DNA from: CAZJZH01 sp964550465
Lineage (GTDB): Bacteria; Patescibacteriota; Patescibacteriia; JACRDY01
DNA: 11,720 nucleotides
Assembly (NCBI GenBank): GCA_964550465.1
Contig: CAZJZH010000039.1
Location: 1-11,720, forward strand
Direction: 5' to 3'
Positions 1 through 4,983 of this stretch are shown here, piece by piece. Both the position numbers and the translations under genes were made by a program. Each line of letters starts with the position of its first letter. Within the stretch, counting starts at the first letter, position 1. Below the pieces are notes generated by a model. It made no database searches. It was not told where the DNA came from and was given only the letters and a program-made list of their open reading frames with translations.

Positions 1-484
1 CCACCGGATTCATGGTCGGGTTACCTTGGTCATGCAGACGGGCATACGACCCTTTGGTGACACGGGTAACGCCCCGCAGGTATTTGATTTTTCCATAAGC
101 GCCACGCTTTTCCACGCCTCGAGTGTCAACCAGCACCACCACCTCGTTGGAGCTCTCCGTCTCTTCGCCTTCGGAGCAACCTCCCATCAAGGTAAAAATG
201 CTGCCGGTAATGACCCGCTGGTTGTGGTAGTGCTGCGTCTGATCGCTGCAGACAATCGCCCGCATGACGCGGCCGTCATTGTTGATGTTCGCCATGGCGG
301 AATCATCCACCCACACCGGCTTGAAATTCTCACCGAGTTTGGCGGCCATGCCTCCAACATGGATGACACGGTCACCTCCGTACGGGTGATGTTGCGGCAC
401 GATGCCCGGCTTGCAGACCGGAACGACACTGCGTCCGCTGCTGATGCCGGTCAGATGGTAGAGTGCGAGTTGCCGCTGAGCCAT
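1..484 (-). CDS. Unrecognised protein, 5' part only (161 codons; runs off the left edge)
   Basis: An open frame runs from ATG at 484-482 to base 1 with no stop, so the C-terminus lies outside the window. The start is set by GGAGGT six bases upstream. The protein begins MAQRQLALYHLTGIS and includes a cysteine in VPVCKPG, a His-rich stretch (PQHHPYGGDR), VWVDDSAMANINNDGR, a second cysteine in AIVCSD, and GSIFTLMGGCSEGEETES with a third. A VVVLVDTRG segment follows. There is no signal peptide or membrane segment. The mix of short beta-like stretches and glycines suggests a compact soluble domain, but I recognise no family. A strong promoter lies about 130 bases upstream and the leader is structured. 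A long frame on the opposite strand (26-538) is a shadow. I am confident it is coding because of the SD site, promoter and uninterrupted frame; the function is unknown. Confidence 0.75.
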   Translation of the reverse strand, partial: MAQRQLALYHLTGISSGRSVVPVCKPGIVPQHHPYGGDRVIHVGGMAAKLGENFKPVWVDDSAMANINNDGRVMRAIVCSDQTQHYHNQRVITGSIFTLMGGCSEGEETESSNEVVVLVDTRGVEKRGAYGKIKYLRGVTRVTKGSYARLHDQGNPTMNPV

Positions 485-613
485 GGTGAACCTCCAAACA
501 TTGTGTTGATCAAAAAAACTATCTACCTGCTCTGTTAGCAGGATACTGCAGTGCAACCCAATAGGACTGCGACCGCAGAAGCCTGCTAACATCCACAATT
601 TGTAAATGTACGA
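485..613 (-). promoter_or_regulatory. Structured 5' leader, possible attenuator
   Basis: Between the predicted start site (near 613) and the SD, the leader of the leftmost gene holds a perfect 10-bp inverted repeat, TGTTAGCAGG at 533-542 and CCTGCTAACA at 582-591, enclosing 39 bases that contain smaller hairpins. One arm can instead pair locally: CCTGC at 526-530 with GCAGG at 538-542. In the transcript this local hairpin is followed, after 7 bases, by seven U residues (512-518). The two pairings exclude each other, as in an antiterminator/terminator switch. The gap before the U-run is longer than in a standard terminator, so a regulatory role is inference. Confidence 0.4.
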
Positions 614-619
614 TTCAGT

Positions 620-648
620 AATATAGCATATATAAAAAATTATGTCAA
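620..648 (-). promoter_or_regulatory. Sigma70-type promoter for the leftmost gene
   Basis: Read on the minus strand: TTGACA (643-648), a 17-base spacer, then TATATT (620-625). The -35 box is perfect and the -10 box has one mismatch. It points at the gene starting at 484. The -10 box overlaps a 17-bp motif that recurs near 4925. Confidence 0.7.
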
Positions 649-702
649 CCGTCACACCTATACATAGGTGTGAGGTTAAAAGCCTGTTATTACTGCAATA
701 AT

Positions 703-763
703 CAAAAAATAGCCATTTTTCAGGCTATTTTCTGGGTATTGTTGAAAAATGGGCGGGAGAGGA
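703..763 (-). repeat. Second copy of tRNA-Leu 3' end plus terminator (61-bp direct repeat, distal copy)
   Basis: Matches 879-939 at 60 of 61 positions (mismatch 717/893), offset exactly 176 bp. In tRNA orientation it holds the last 13 bases of tRNA-Leu, the 18-base spacer, and the terminator hairpin (706-714 with 723-731). It cannot form a tRNA because only the 3' acceptor strand and part of the T-arm are present. Confidence 0.9.
706..731 (-). terminator. Duplicated terminator hairpin
   Basis: Nine-bp stem AAAATAGCC/GGCTATTTT with an 8-base loop, followed by U residues when read on the minus strand. It is the distal copy of the tRNA-Leu terminator, one loop base different. Confidence 0.65.
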
Positions 764-878
764 ATCTCACATCGCTATGCTCTCATGAGGACCTTCGGGT
801 CCTCATGGACTCCCCTCAAAATGTAGGGGGAATGCTTCCCCCTACCACCCCCTGGTTCGAGTCCTTGTAACCAATATA
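764..878. other. 115-bp hairpin-rich insert between the tRNA-Leu 3'-end copies
   Basis: This segment separates the two 61-bp repeats. It holds two perfect 10-bp hairpins: CATGAGGACC/GGTCCTCATG (784-793, 798-807) with a TTCG loop on the plus strand, and GTAGGGGGAA/TTCCCCCTAC (823-832, 836-845) with a 3-base loop. At 854-864 lies GGTTCGAGTCC, an 11-bp exact inverted copy of the tRNA-Leu T-arm (937-947). No protein is credible: frames here are interrupted, lack SD sites, and overlap the tRNA and hairpins. The same kind of segment follows tRNA-Glu at 4680-4797. Confidence 0.7.
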
Positions 879-939
879 CAAAAAATAGCCATGTTTCAGG
901 CTATTTTCTGGGTATTGTTGAAAAATGGGCGGGAGAGGA
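879..939 (-). repeat. 61-bp direct repeat, tRNA-proximal copy
   Basis: Proximal partner of 703-763. It spans the last 13 bases of tRNA-Leu, the spacer, and the tRNA terminator. Confidence 0.9.
882..907 (-). terminator. tRNA-Leu terminator
   Basis: On the minus strand, AAAATAGCC, an 8-base loop and GGCTATTTT followed by more T (six T in all after GGCTA). It starts 18 bases beyond the tRNA discriminator base and is a plausible intrinsic terminator. Confidence 0.75.
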
Positions 940-1007
940 CTCGAACCTCCACGTCTTGCGACACTAGCTCCTAAGGCTAGCGTGTCTACCAATTTCACCA
1001 CCCGCCC
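926..1007 (-). tRNA. tRNA-Leu (anticodon UAG)
   Basis: The acceptor stem is GGGCGGG/CCCGCCC with discriminator A at 926. The D-arm has TGAAATTGGTAGAC, the anticodon stem is CTAGC/GCTAG, and the seven-base loop CTTAGGA carries anticodon TAG (plus-strand 971-973). A long variable arm (TGTCGCAAGACG) marks it as class II, and the T-loop is TTCGAGT. Length is 82. CCA is not encoded, so a CCA-adding enzyme is needed. It reads CUN leucine codons, mainly CUA. No clear promoter is visible on the minus strand; the upstream AT-rich region shares space with the divergent promoter at 1072-1100. Confidence 0.95.
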
Positions 1008-1071
1008 CTATTTATCAACAGCTTTTTACCTTATTTTAAAAGGATTTTAAGCTTTTGGTCTATAATGCCTA

Positions 1072-1100
1072 TTGACAGGAAAATCTACCTGTGCTAGGAT
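1072..1100 (+). promoter_or_regulatory. Promoter of the orphan RNA
   Basis: TTGACA (1072-1077), a 17-base spacer, and TAGGAT (1095-1100). The -35 is perfect and the -10 matches 4 of 6. A start near 1107 is predicted. No open reading frame follows before the U-tract at 1246-1251. Confidence 0.65.
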
Positions 1101-1106
1101 ACCGAA

Positions 1107-1251
1107 TCGTGCCCAAAAGGGCAAGTACCACTAAAACCCTCACCCAGCAGTAGTCACGACAAGCATGGGGTCCCTTCCCCGGATAACCCGGCTCCGGCTT
1201 GGTTGCTTCCGTAGAAGAGACTTCTTGACTGCTGCTGAGTGGGGATTTTTT
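1107..1251 (+). ncRNA. Orphan structured RNA, about 145 nt, 6S-like outline but family unassigned
   Basis: It lies between its own promoter and a six-T run (1246-1251), and the next gene has a separate promoter, so it looks like a stand-alone transcript. It starts with a small hairpin, TGCCC/GGGCA (1110-1114, 1119-1123). A long closing helix pairs 1137-1155 with 1227-1244: an 11-bp core CAGCAGTAGTC with GACTGCTGCTG (one G-U pair), then further pairs with one mismatch and one bulge. The U-run follows immediately, so the closing helix is also the terminator. Inside are an asymmetric loop with a side hairpin AGAAG/CTTCT (1213-1225), a CAAGC/GCTTG helix (1160-1164, 1197-1201), and a GGGG/CCCC hairpin (1167-1180). 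A closing stem, an internal bubble with a 3'-side hairpin, and an apical stem recall 6S RNA, but it is shorter and I see no conserved 6S sequence. Confidence 0.6.
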
Positions 1252-1296
1252 GTTGTGTAAAAAATATTGACCCAGTTGCCAAAATCACGCCCTTGG

Positions 1297-1325
1297 TTGA
1301 CAAATTTTTATAAATATGCTAATAT
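1297..1325 (+). promoter_or_regulatory. Promoter of the secreted-protein gene
   Basis: TTGACA (1297-1302), a 17-base spacer, and TAATAT (1320-1325). The predicted start near 1332 gives a leader of about 30 bases with AAGGAGGT just ahead of ATG 1363. Confidence 0.7.
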
Positions 1326-1362
1326 TTGCAGCATAATCAATCGCGCACTAAGGAGGTTACCG

Positions 1363-1875
1363 ATGCGCAAAGTTACTCTGCTCTTTATCATTTTGATTCT
1401 TGTCATGATCGCCGCTGCCGCCTCGGCCAACGACACTCCCGCCGAAGACAGCTTCGACGAAAAGGGTTACTGCGCCGATTGGGGCGCCGCCCAGCCCATC
1501 GCCGAGACCTTTGAGGGCGGCACCAGCAACGCTGATCGCAAAAAAGCCTTGGCGTTCTTCCGCAATATGGAAGTCGGCAACGGCCCGGAGGGAAAATTTA
1601 CCAGTGATTTGGGCCAAGGGGTATCACGGTACACGTTCTTACTCCACCAAAGCACCGGCGGAAACATGCCCGACGACCAGGTGCGCAGCGAGACCATCAT
1701 AAAGCTGGCCCGCTTTCTGCCCCGCTACATCGACCAATACCACGGTAACCGTGATGGATTTCTCGACTGTCAGGAGCACCTGACGCGCGCCGCGATGCTG
1801 GACGGGGAAAATGCACAGGCTGAATTTCGTCTGTTCTACTACGACGCCATTCGCCTTAAGGCCTTTCCCAACTAA
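1363..1875 (+). CDS. Small secreted protein with an EF-hand-like loop (170 aa)
   Basis: The start is ATG 1363, five bases after AAGGAGGT; the frame is open further upstream, but that part overlaps the promoter. Residues 1-22 form a signal peptide: MRK, a hydrophobic core to A20, then A-S-A with likely cleavage before N23. The mature part is about 148 aa, acidic, without further membrane segments, so it should be exported. Two cysteines (C37 in KGYCADWG, C136 in FLDCQEH) could form a disulfide. Residues 127-138, HGNRDGFLDCQE, fit a 12-residue EF-hand loop at positions 3 (N), 5 (D), 6 (G), 8 (L), 9 (D) and 12 (E), with His instead of Asp at position 1. A single calcium site is possible but not proven. 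I recognise no family. It is a single-gene unit with its own promoter and terminator, convergent with the VanW gene. Confidence 0.8.
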   Translation: MRKVTLLFIILILVMIAAAASANDTPAEDSFDEKGYCADWGAAQPIAETFEGGTSNADRKKALAFFRNMEVGNGPEGKFTSDLGQGVSRYTFLLHQSTGGNMPDDQVRSETIIKLARFLPRYIDQYHGNRDGFLDCQEHLTRAAMLDGENAQAEFRLFYYDAIRLKAFPN

Positions 1876-1896
1876 ACATCCTCCTCACACCAAACC

Positions 1897-1926
1897 AAAA
1901 CCCGGAGTCATCTGACCCCGGGTTTT
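1897..1926 (+). terminator. Terminator of the secreted-protein gene
   Basis: Nine-bp perfect stem AAAACCCGG (1897-1905) and CCGGGTTTT (1918-1926), with a 12-base loop. The A-tract and T-tract in the stem could make it work in both directions, which suits the convergent VanW gene. Confidence 0.75.
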
Positions 1927-1928
1927 AT

Positions 1929-1967
1929 AATTACCAATTACTCATGACTAATTAGTAATTGGTAATT
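1929..1967. repeat. 13-bp perfect inverted repeat at the 3' end of the VanW gene
   Basis: AATTACCAATTAC (1929-1941) and GTAATTGGTAATT (1955-1967) are exact complements around 13 bases that include the VanW stop codon. A partial third copy (ATTGGTAATT, 1972-1981) lies inside the gene. The copies encode the last residues of VanW, ITNDELPITN. Confidence 0.8.
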
Positions 1968-3930
1968 CGTCATTGGTAATTTCTTCTGACTCTTCATCAT
2001 CACTATTACTCTCCTCATCCTCATCTTCTCCCTCCCCTTCTTCACCAATCGGCTCTGCCGGCTCTTCCGGCGTACTTACTTCTTCTACCCCAATCAAACA
2101 AACTTCCTGCCATGGCCGGTACGTACTGGCAAAATTAGTTTCCTTGACCTCTCCATCCGCATATTCCACTACATAGTCAAAGTCTGCTGTGAGACCGACA
2201 TGAGCCCGCTCGGTACATTTTTTCTGCCCTGGCTCAAGGTCTGTGGTTTCGATGTACTTGGTAGGGGGCGGTGAAATACGATTATAGGTCCGCGGGGTGA
2301 TGTCATAAAAGTCGCTGCTGGTAGTGGTGCCGGAGTAACTGGTAGTGCGACCATCTTTGGTACCCCAGAACTCAAATCGCAGCTCATCGCCAATAATTTT
2401 CGTCTGAATCAAGACGTGGTGGTCAGTGTCATTAACAAACCGATAATCCGGCGCTGGGTCATAAATAGTAGCATCCGTACCGGCTGGGTAGTAGTAACTG
2501 ACACTGTAGGAGTGATTGCGACGAGCCGTCACTGGTAAGCCTGAATCAAGCGTGGCCCGAAAAACCGTCGTGCCAATCTGACACAATCCGCCGCCGTATT
2601 CTGGAATAGTCTTATCGCCTTTAATCACCAGCTCCTGACGATAGCCATTAGCGCCATCAATCTCACCTAAGGCATCAAGCAGTGAAAACTCTTCCCCCGG
2701 TGCTAAGAGAATACCATTCAAGGCGTCCGCACCGACAGCGATGTTATGACGACGATTAACCGGACTACCGGAAAAGTCAGAAATACCCACACCGATTAAC
2801 TCGGTAATACCTAAGTCATTAACTTCATCAGTGCTGACTGCCGGCTCCACTTCTACCACCGGCAAAGCGATGGACTGGGTGCTGCCCTGTAAATATTGAT
2901 CAGTCACTTGCTGCAGTAATACTGACCAATCAATATCTCGGCCAGTCTGAGCGGCTTGAAATTCACTAACTCGCCCACTGCTAATAGCAAAACGCGCTTC
3001 TTGGACCGGTTGAATGACCGCATCCTCAACCTGCTTGGTGACGTAAGCGGTAAACAGCTGTTCATCAACGGTCAGGGTCGGTTGATTCTGCTGGCTGGTC
3101 ACGGCCAGCATCGGCGCCATAGTAGTAGCGTCTAGTTGCCATTCTTCCTCGGCAAAGGTCAGCGCCAGTGGGTCTTGGTCTAGCACATCGCGCACTTGTG
3201 GGAAGAGTGATTCAACAGCTGTCGTCGTCACCTGCGGCTGGTCAACTGTCCGATTGAGCGTAATATGCCCCAGCTGTAAACGAGTAGCCCGATCGCGCAG
3301 CTGCTCAATAGCAGCTTGGTACTCCAGCACCGAACCTGTTTGCTCTGGCTGGACAGACAGCTGCCACTCATCAGTTTGTTTGGTGACAATCAACTGCGCG
3401 TCTTGTCGTGGCTGATCAGCATCACCAAAATTTTCTTGCAAGGCTTTTTGCAGCAGCTCATCATAGACAGTGGCTGCCATCGGCACCGTGACCGTGGCTA
3501 CCAATCCACGGAATTGATTGACTGCATCAGTCAGGACATCGCCGCTGCGGCCAATAGCATACGCTTCTTCAAGCGTGGCAGTGACATCAAAATCAACAAT
3601 CGGATAGGTCAAGTCCGGGTCACTCGGCGCAGTCACCTGCGGCGTCAGGACAATTTCTCTATCATCAAAACTAAACCGCCAACCGCTACGGTCAGCTTCT
3701 GCCACCGCTTCCTCCAGCTCTGCTCGACCTTCCTCTAAGGACAGCCCCGCCAGTGGGATGTTACCGACGGTCACGCCGGGCGCAAAGGTGTTGGCATACA
3801 CATTGCGCACCAGTAACCAGGCCACCACAATAATAACGGCCACGATGATAATGACGATACTGGTGACGATGGCCCAGCGCGGAAACTGCTGAGCGCTCTT
3901 GTCTGGTTTGTCCGCTGTTTTCTTGGTCAT
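1948..3930 (-). CDS. VanW-family membrane-anchored envelope protein with a G5-like domain (660 aa)
   Basis: A short cytoplasmic N-terminus precedes one membrane helix (about residues 20-41); the rest should lie outside the membrane. Residues 42-360 hold two repeated modules resembling peptidoglycan-binding domains that accompany VanW, including QTGRDIDWSVLLQQV near 328. The VanW domain covers about 392-525, with NRRHNIAVGADALNG, LAPGEEFS, GGGLCQIGTTVFRA, RRNHSYSV and DATIYDP. Residues 555-615 resemble a G5 domain, with C572 and C611 possibly paired. The tail (617-660) is almost wholly acidic and ends in repeat-encoded ITNDELPITN. VanW's biochemical activity is not established; it was named from vancomycin-resistance clusters, but this context gives no sign of resistance. 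A cell-wall role is inferred. ATG 3930 has no SD; AATAAT (3938-3943) sits seven bases upstream, suggesting a leaderless message. Confidence 0.9.
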   Translation of the reverse strand: MTKKTADKPDKSAQQFPRWAIVTSIVIIIVAVIIVVAWLLVRNVYANTFAPGVTVGNIPLAGLSLEEGRAELEEAVAEADRSGWRFSFDDREIVLTPQVTAPSDPDLTYPIVDFDVTATLEEAYAIGRSGDVLTDAVNQFRGLVATVTVPMAATVYDELLQKALQENFGDADQPRQDAQLIVTKQTDEWQLSVQPEQTGSVLEYQAAIEQLRDRATRLQLGHITLNRTVDQPQVTTTAVESLFPQVRDVLDQDPLALTFAEEEWQLDATTMAPMLAVTSQQNQPTLTVDEQLFTAYVTKQVEDAVIQPVQEARFAISSGRVSEFQAAQTGRDIDWSVLLQQVTDQYLQGSTQSIALPVVEVEPAVSTDEVNDLGITELIGVGISDFSGSPVNRRHNIAVGADALNGILLAPGEEFSLLDALGEIDGANGYRQELVIKGDKTIPEYGGGLCQIGTTVFRATLDSGLPVTARRNHSYSVSYYYPAGTDATIYDPAPDYRFVNDTDHHVLIQTKIIGDELRFEFWGTKDGRTTSYSGTTTSSDFYDITPRTYNRISPPPTKYIETTDLEPGQKKCTERAHVGLTADFDYVVEYADGEVKETNFASTYRPWQEVCLIGVEEVSTPEEPAEPIGEEGEGEDEDEESNSDDEESEEITNDELPITN

Positions 3931-3937
3931 AAACTGT

Positions 3938-3943
3938 ATTATT
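3938..3943 (-). promoter_or_regulatory. -10 box directly ahead of the VanW start
   Basis: On the minus strand AATAAT, one mismatch to TATAAT, is followed by ACAGTTT and then the ATG. Transcription would begin at or next to the start codon. No good -35 box is visible. The Hsp20 gene has a near-identical arrangement (ATAATACAGT shared). Confidence 0.45.
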
Positions 3944-3948
3944 AAAAT

Positions 3949-3979
3949 AGCACGATGTGGCGCTGGCCGCTATCGTGCT
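3949..3979 (-). terminator. Possible terminator behind hsp20
   Basis: An 8-bp perfect inverted repeat AGCACGAT (3949-3956) / ATCGTGCT (3972-3979), with a small inner GGC/GCC pairing. On the minus strand it is followed by ATTTTAATAAT. The U-run is short, so it may be a weak terminator, or a structure overlapping the VanW promoter. Confidence 0.5.
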
Positions 3980-4021
3980 GCAATACCACTCCACATACCT
4001 CGACACGCGCGTACCATTACT

Positions 4022-4456
4022 TCAATCTTCGTCTGCCACCTGGACCGAAACGGTTCGTTCCGGATGTTTCTTGGGCAAGGTAATCGTTAAGACACCATTT
4101 TTGAAGACGGCTTCGATTTTTTCCTGATCAACTTCAACCGGCAAAACAACTGAGCGAGAAAATGACCCCCAGTAACATTCCTGAAAATAATACTGCTCAT
4201 CAGTAATATAATCCTCTTGGTGTCGGTGCCCGCGGATAGTCAGCATTTCATCAGCCAGCGAAATCTGGACATCTTCGGGCTTGACCCCTGCAATGGCCGT
4301 CTTGATAATCACTGCTTCCTTGGTAGCATAGACATCAACCGCTAACTGCCCCTCGCCTTCCAGAGTCTGACTGTGTGACGGACGAGCATCACCGAGCTCC
4401 GCTAGATCGGTGTCAGAAAATCCGTCTGGGGTGATAAAAAATTCTTTCAAGTCCAT
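4022..4456 (-). CDS. Small heat-shock protein, Hsp20/alpha-crystallin family (144 aa)
   Basis: ATP-independent holdase that binds unfolding proteins and hands them to refolding chaperones; cytoplasmic, active as an oligomer. The N-terminal arm (1-35) is short. The alpha-crystallin domain covers about residues 36-127 and shows AVDVYATKEAVIIKTAIAGV, PEDVQISL, LTIRGHR, the YYFQECYWGSFSRSVVLP segment, and the closing GVLTITLPK (residues 121-129). The tail is short and ends in acidic ADED. I place the start at ATG 4456, not at 4498, because a perfect TATAAT (4466-4471) lies nine bases upstream and would leave an earlier start untranscribed. There is no SD, so initiation is probably leaderless. It is a single-gene unit upstream of VanW. 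Confidence 0.93.
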   Translation of the reverse strand: MDLKEFFITPDGFSDTDLAELGDARPSHSQTLEGEGQLAVDVYATKEAVIIKTAIAGVKPEDVQISLADEMLTIRGHRHQEDYITDEQYYFQECYWGSFSRSVVLPVEVDQEKIEAVFKNGVLTITLPKKHPERTVSVQVADED

Positions 4457-4465
4457 AGTGACTGT

Positions 4466-4471
4466 ATTATA
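4466..4471 (-). promoter_or_regulatory. -10 box of hsp20 (leaderless start)
   Basis: Perfect TATAAT on the minus strand, nine bases before ATG 4456. No convincing -35 box, and no CIRCE-like inverted repeat is visible. Confidence 0.65.
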
Positions 4472-4510
4472 CCGAAAAAATTGGCGGAAGGGAAACATCT
4501 AGTGTGGCAC

Positions 4511-4538
4511 TTGATTGACAAGCAAGGTTGAATATAGT
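4511..4538 (+). promoter_or_regulatory. Promoter of tRNA-Glu
   Basis: TTGATT (4511-4516), a 16-base spacer and TATAGT (4533-4538). The start would fall near 4545, giving a short 5' extension before the tRNA at 4569. An overlapping TTGACA (4515-4520) is an alternative -35. Confidence 0.55.
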
Positions 4539-4568
4539 AGCCTATGTCCTAGTTTACCACCAATGAGT

Positions 4569-4640
4569 GGCCCCATCGTCTAGTGGTTAGGACGCTAGGT
4601 TTTCATCCTGGAAACCGGGGTTCGATTCCCCGTGGGGTCA
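4569..4640 (+). tRNA. tRNA-Glu (anticodon UUC)
   Basis: 72 bases. The acceptor stem is GGCCCCA/TGGGGTC (one G-U pair) with discriminator A at 4640. The anticodon stem is CTAGG/CCTGG, with loop TTTTCAT and anticodon TTC (4602-4604). The T-arm is CGGGG, TTCGATT, CCCCG. CCA is not encoded. The last 18 bases are repeated at 4798-4815. Confidence 0.96.
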
Positions 4641-4679
4641 ATCAAAAAAGTTTTGCCTTTTGGCAAGACTTTTTTGATT
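4640..4679 (+). terminator. tRNA-Glu terminator
   Basis: An 18-bp stem (one G-U pair), 4640-4657 with 4662-4679, loop TTTT. The 3' arm carries a six-T run. The stem begins at the tRNA discriminator base, so it may also define where the 3' end is processed. Confidence 0.85.
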
Positions 4680-4797
4680 ATTGGGTCACACTGAGAATCG
4701 AAGGGCAGGAGTGAGCGAGGAGTCCGCTGTGGCGGACGACGTGGCGAGCGTCGCCGGAAGCAAGCGAATAGCGCAGCTTTCGGCGCTGCCCCGGACC
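4680..4797. other. GC-rich hairpin insert between tRNA-Glu 3'-end copies
   Basis: It starts with an inverted T-arm fragment: GAATCGAA (4695-4702) is the reverse complement of TTCGATTC in the tRNA. GAATCG (4695-4700) can pair with CGATTC in the downstream copy (4798-4803), and GGGCAG (4703-4708) with CTGCCC (4786-4791), so the whole insert can close on itself. Inside are hairpins GTCCGC/GCGGAC (4722-4737) and GGCGA/TCGCC (4743-4755). The bases are strongly GC-rich and unlike the flanks. An 85-codon frame crosses it, but without SD site or protein-like composition; I do not call it. Confidence 0.7.
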
Positions 4798-4816
4798 CGA
4801 TTCCCCGTGGGGTCAA
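4798..4816 (+). repeat. Copy of the tRNA-Glu 3' end
   Basis: 19 bases, CGATTCCCCGTGGGGTCAA, identical to 4623-4641; offset 175 bp. It covers the 3' half of the T-arm, the acceptor 3' strand, the discriminator base and one base beyond. There is no 5' half, so it is not a functional tRNA. Confidence 0.9.
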
Positions 4817-4856
4817 ACAGAAAAGCTCCGCCTTGTGCGGGGCTGTTCTATTTGAC
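4812..4856 (+). terminator. Hairpin behind the tRNA-Glu 3'-end copy
   Basis: GTCAAA (4812-4817) pairs with TTTGAC (4851-4856), and AGAAAAGCTCCGC with GCGGGGCTGTTCT inside, with few mismatches and loop CTTGT. The first paired bases are the tRNA acceptor copy. It lacks a clean U-tract, so it may act in processing or as a weak terminator. Confidence 0.5.
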
Positions 4857-4876
4857 TACATATAATTTTCCTGCAT

Positions 4877-4905
4877 ACCCCCTCAATTGTGGAGCGGGGG
4901 TTTTT
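4877..4905 (+). terminator. Intrinsic terminator
   Basis: ACCCCC (4877-4882) pairs with GGGGGT (4896-4901), then a run of T to 4905. It would end any read-through from the tRNA-Glu region before the small-gene array. Confidence 0.6.
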
Positions 4906-4915
4906 AGTTGCTCAT

Positions 4916-4944
4916 TTTACAATAGTACGATACAGTAATATCAG
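4916..4944 (+). promoter_or_regulatory. Promoter of the four-gene array, with overlapping inverted repeat
   Basis: TTTACA (4916-4921), a 17-base spacer and TATCAG (4939-4944). The -10 region lies in an imperfect 20-base palindrome with GATAC/GTATC arms (4929-4949 region), a possible operator. The 17-bp GTACGATACAGTAATAT (4925-4941) recurs with one change at 608-624. Confidence 0.5.
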
Positions 4945-4983
4945 TATCGCTCGTTGACAAACATGTCTGTAAAGGAGATTTTC

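Noticed and set aside
26..538. 170-codon frame on the plus strand
   Set aside because: It is antisense to the leftmost minus-strand gene, which has a promoter and SD; the plus frame has no SD and an odd His-rich composition.
485..925. Prophage or integrative element at tRNA-Leu
   Set aside because: The duplicated tRNA end resembles an attachment site, but the enclosed DNA is only 115 bp and encodes nothing; no integrase is seen in the window.
703..939. Complete second tRNA-Leu or a CRISPR-like repeat
   Set aside because: Only 13 bases of the tRNA are copied and no 5' half exists; two copies with one unrelated spacer do not make a CRISPR array and no cas genes are present.
816..1001. 61-codon minus-strand frame across tRNA-Leu
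   Set aside because: It translates the tRNA itself (MVKLVDTLALGAS is typical of tRNA-Leu read as protein).
1160..1225. SRP-RNA-like string GGAAGCAACCAAGCC on the minus strand of the orphan RNA
   Set aside because: Promoter and U-tract both point to the plus strand, and the partner side of the SRP helix is absent.
1973..2176. Ser-rich plus-strand frame
   Set aside because: Antisense of the acidic VanW tail; low complexity is a mirror of Glu/Asp codons.
4681..4938. 85-codon plus-strand frame across the element behind tRNA-Glu
   Set aside because: No SD; it spans hairpins, a tRNA copy and a terminator.
4954..4983. TTG start 30 bases upstream of the first array gene, and TTGACA at the same place as a promoter
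   Set aside because: The SD matches ATG 4984, and a promoter there would start transcription inside the gene.
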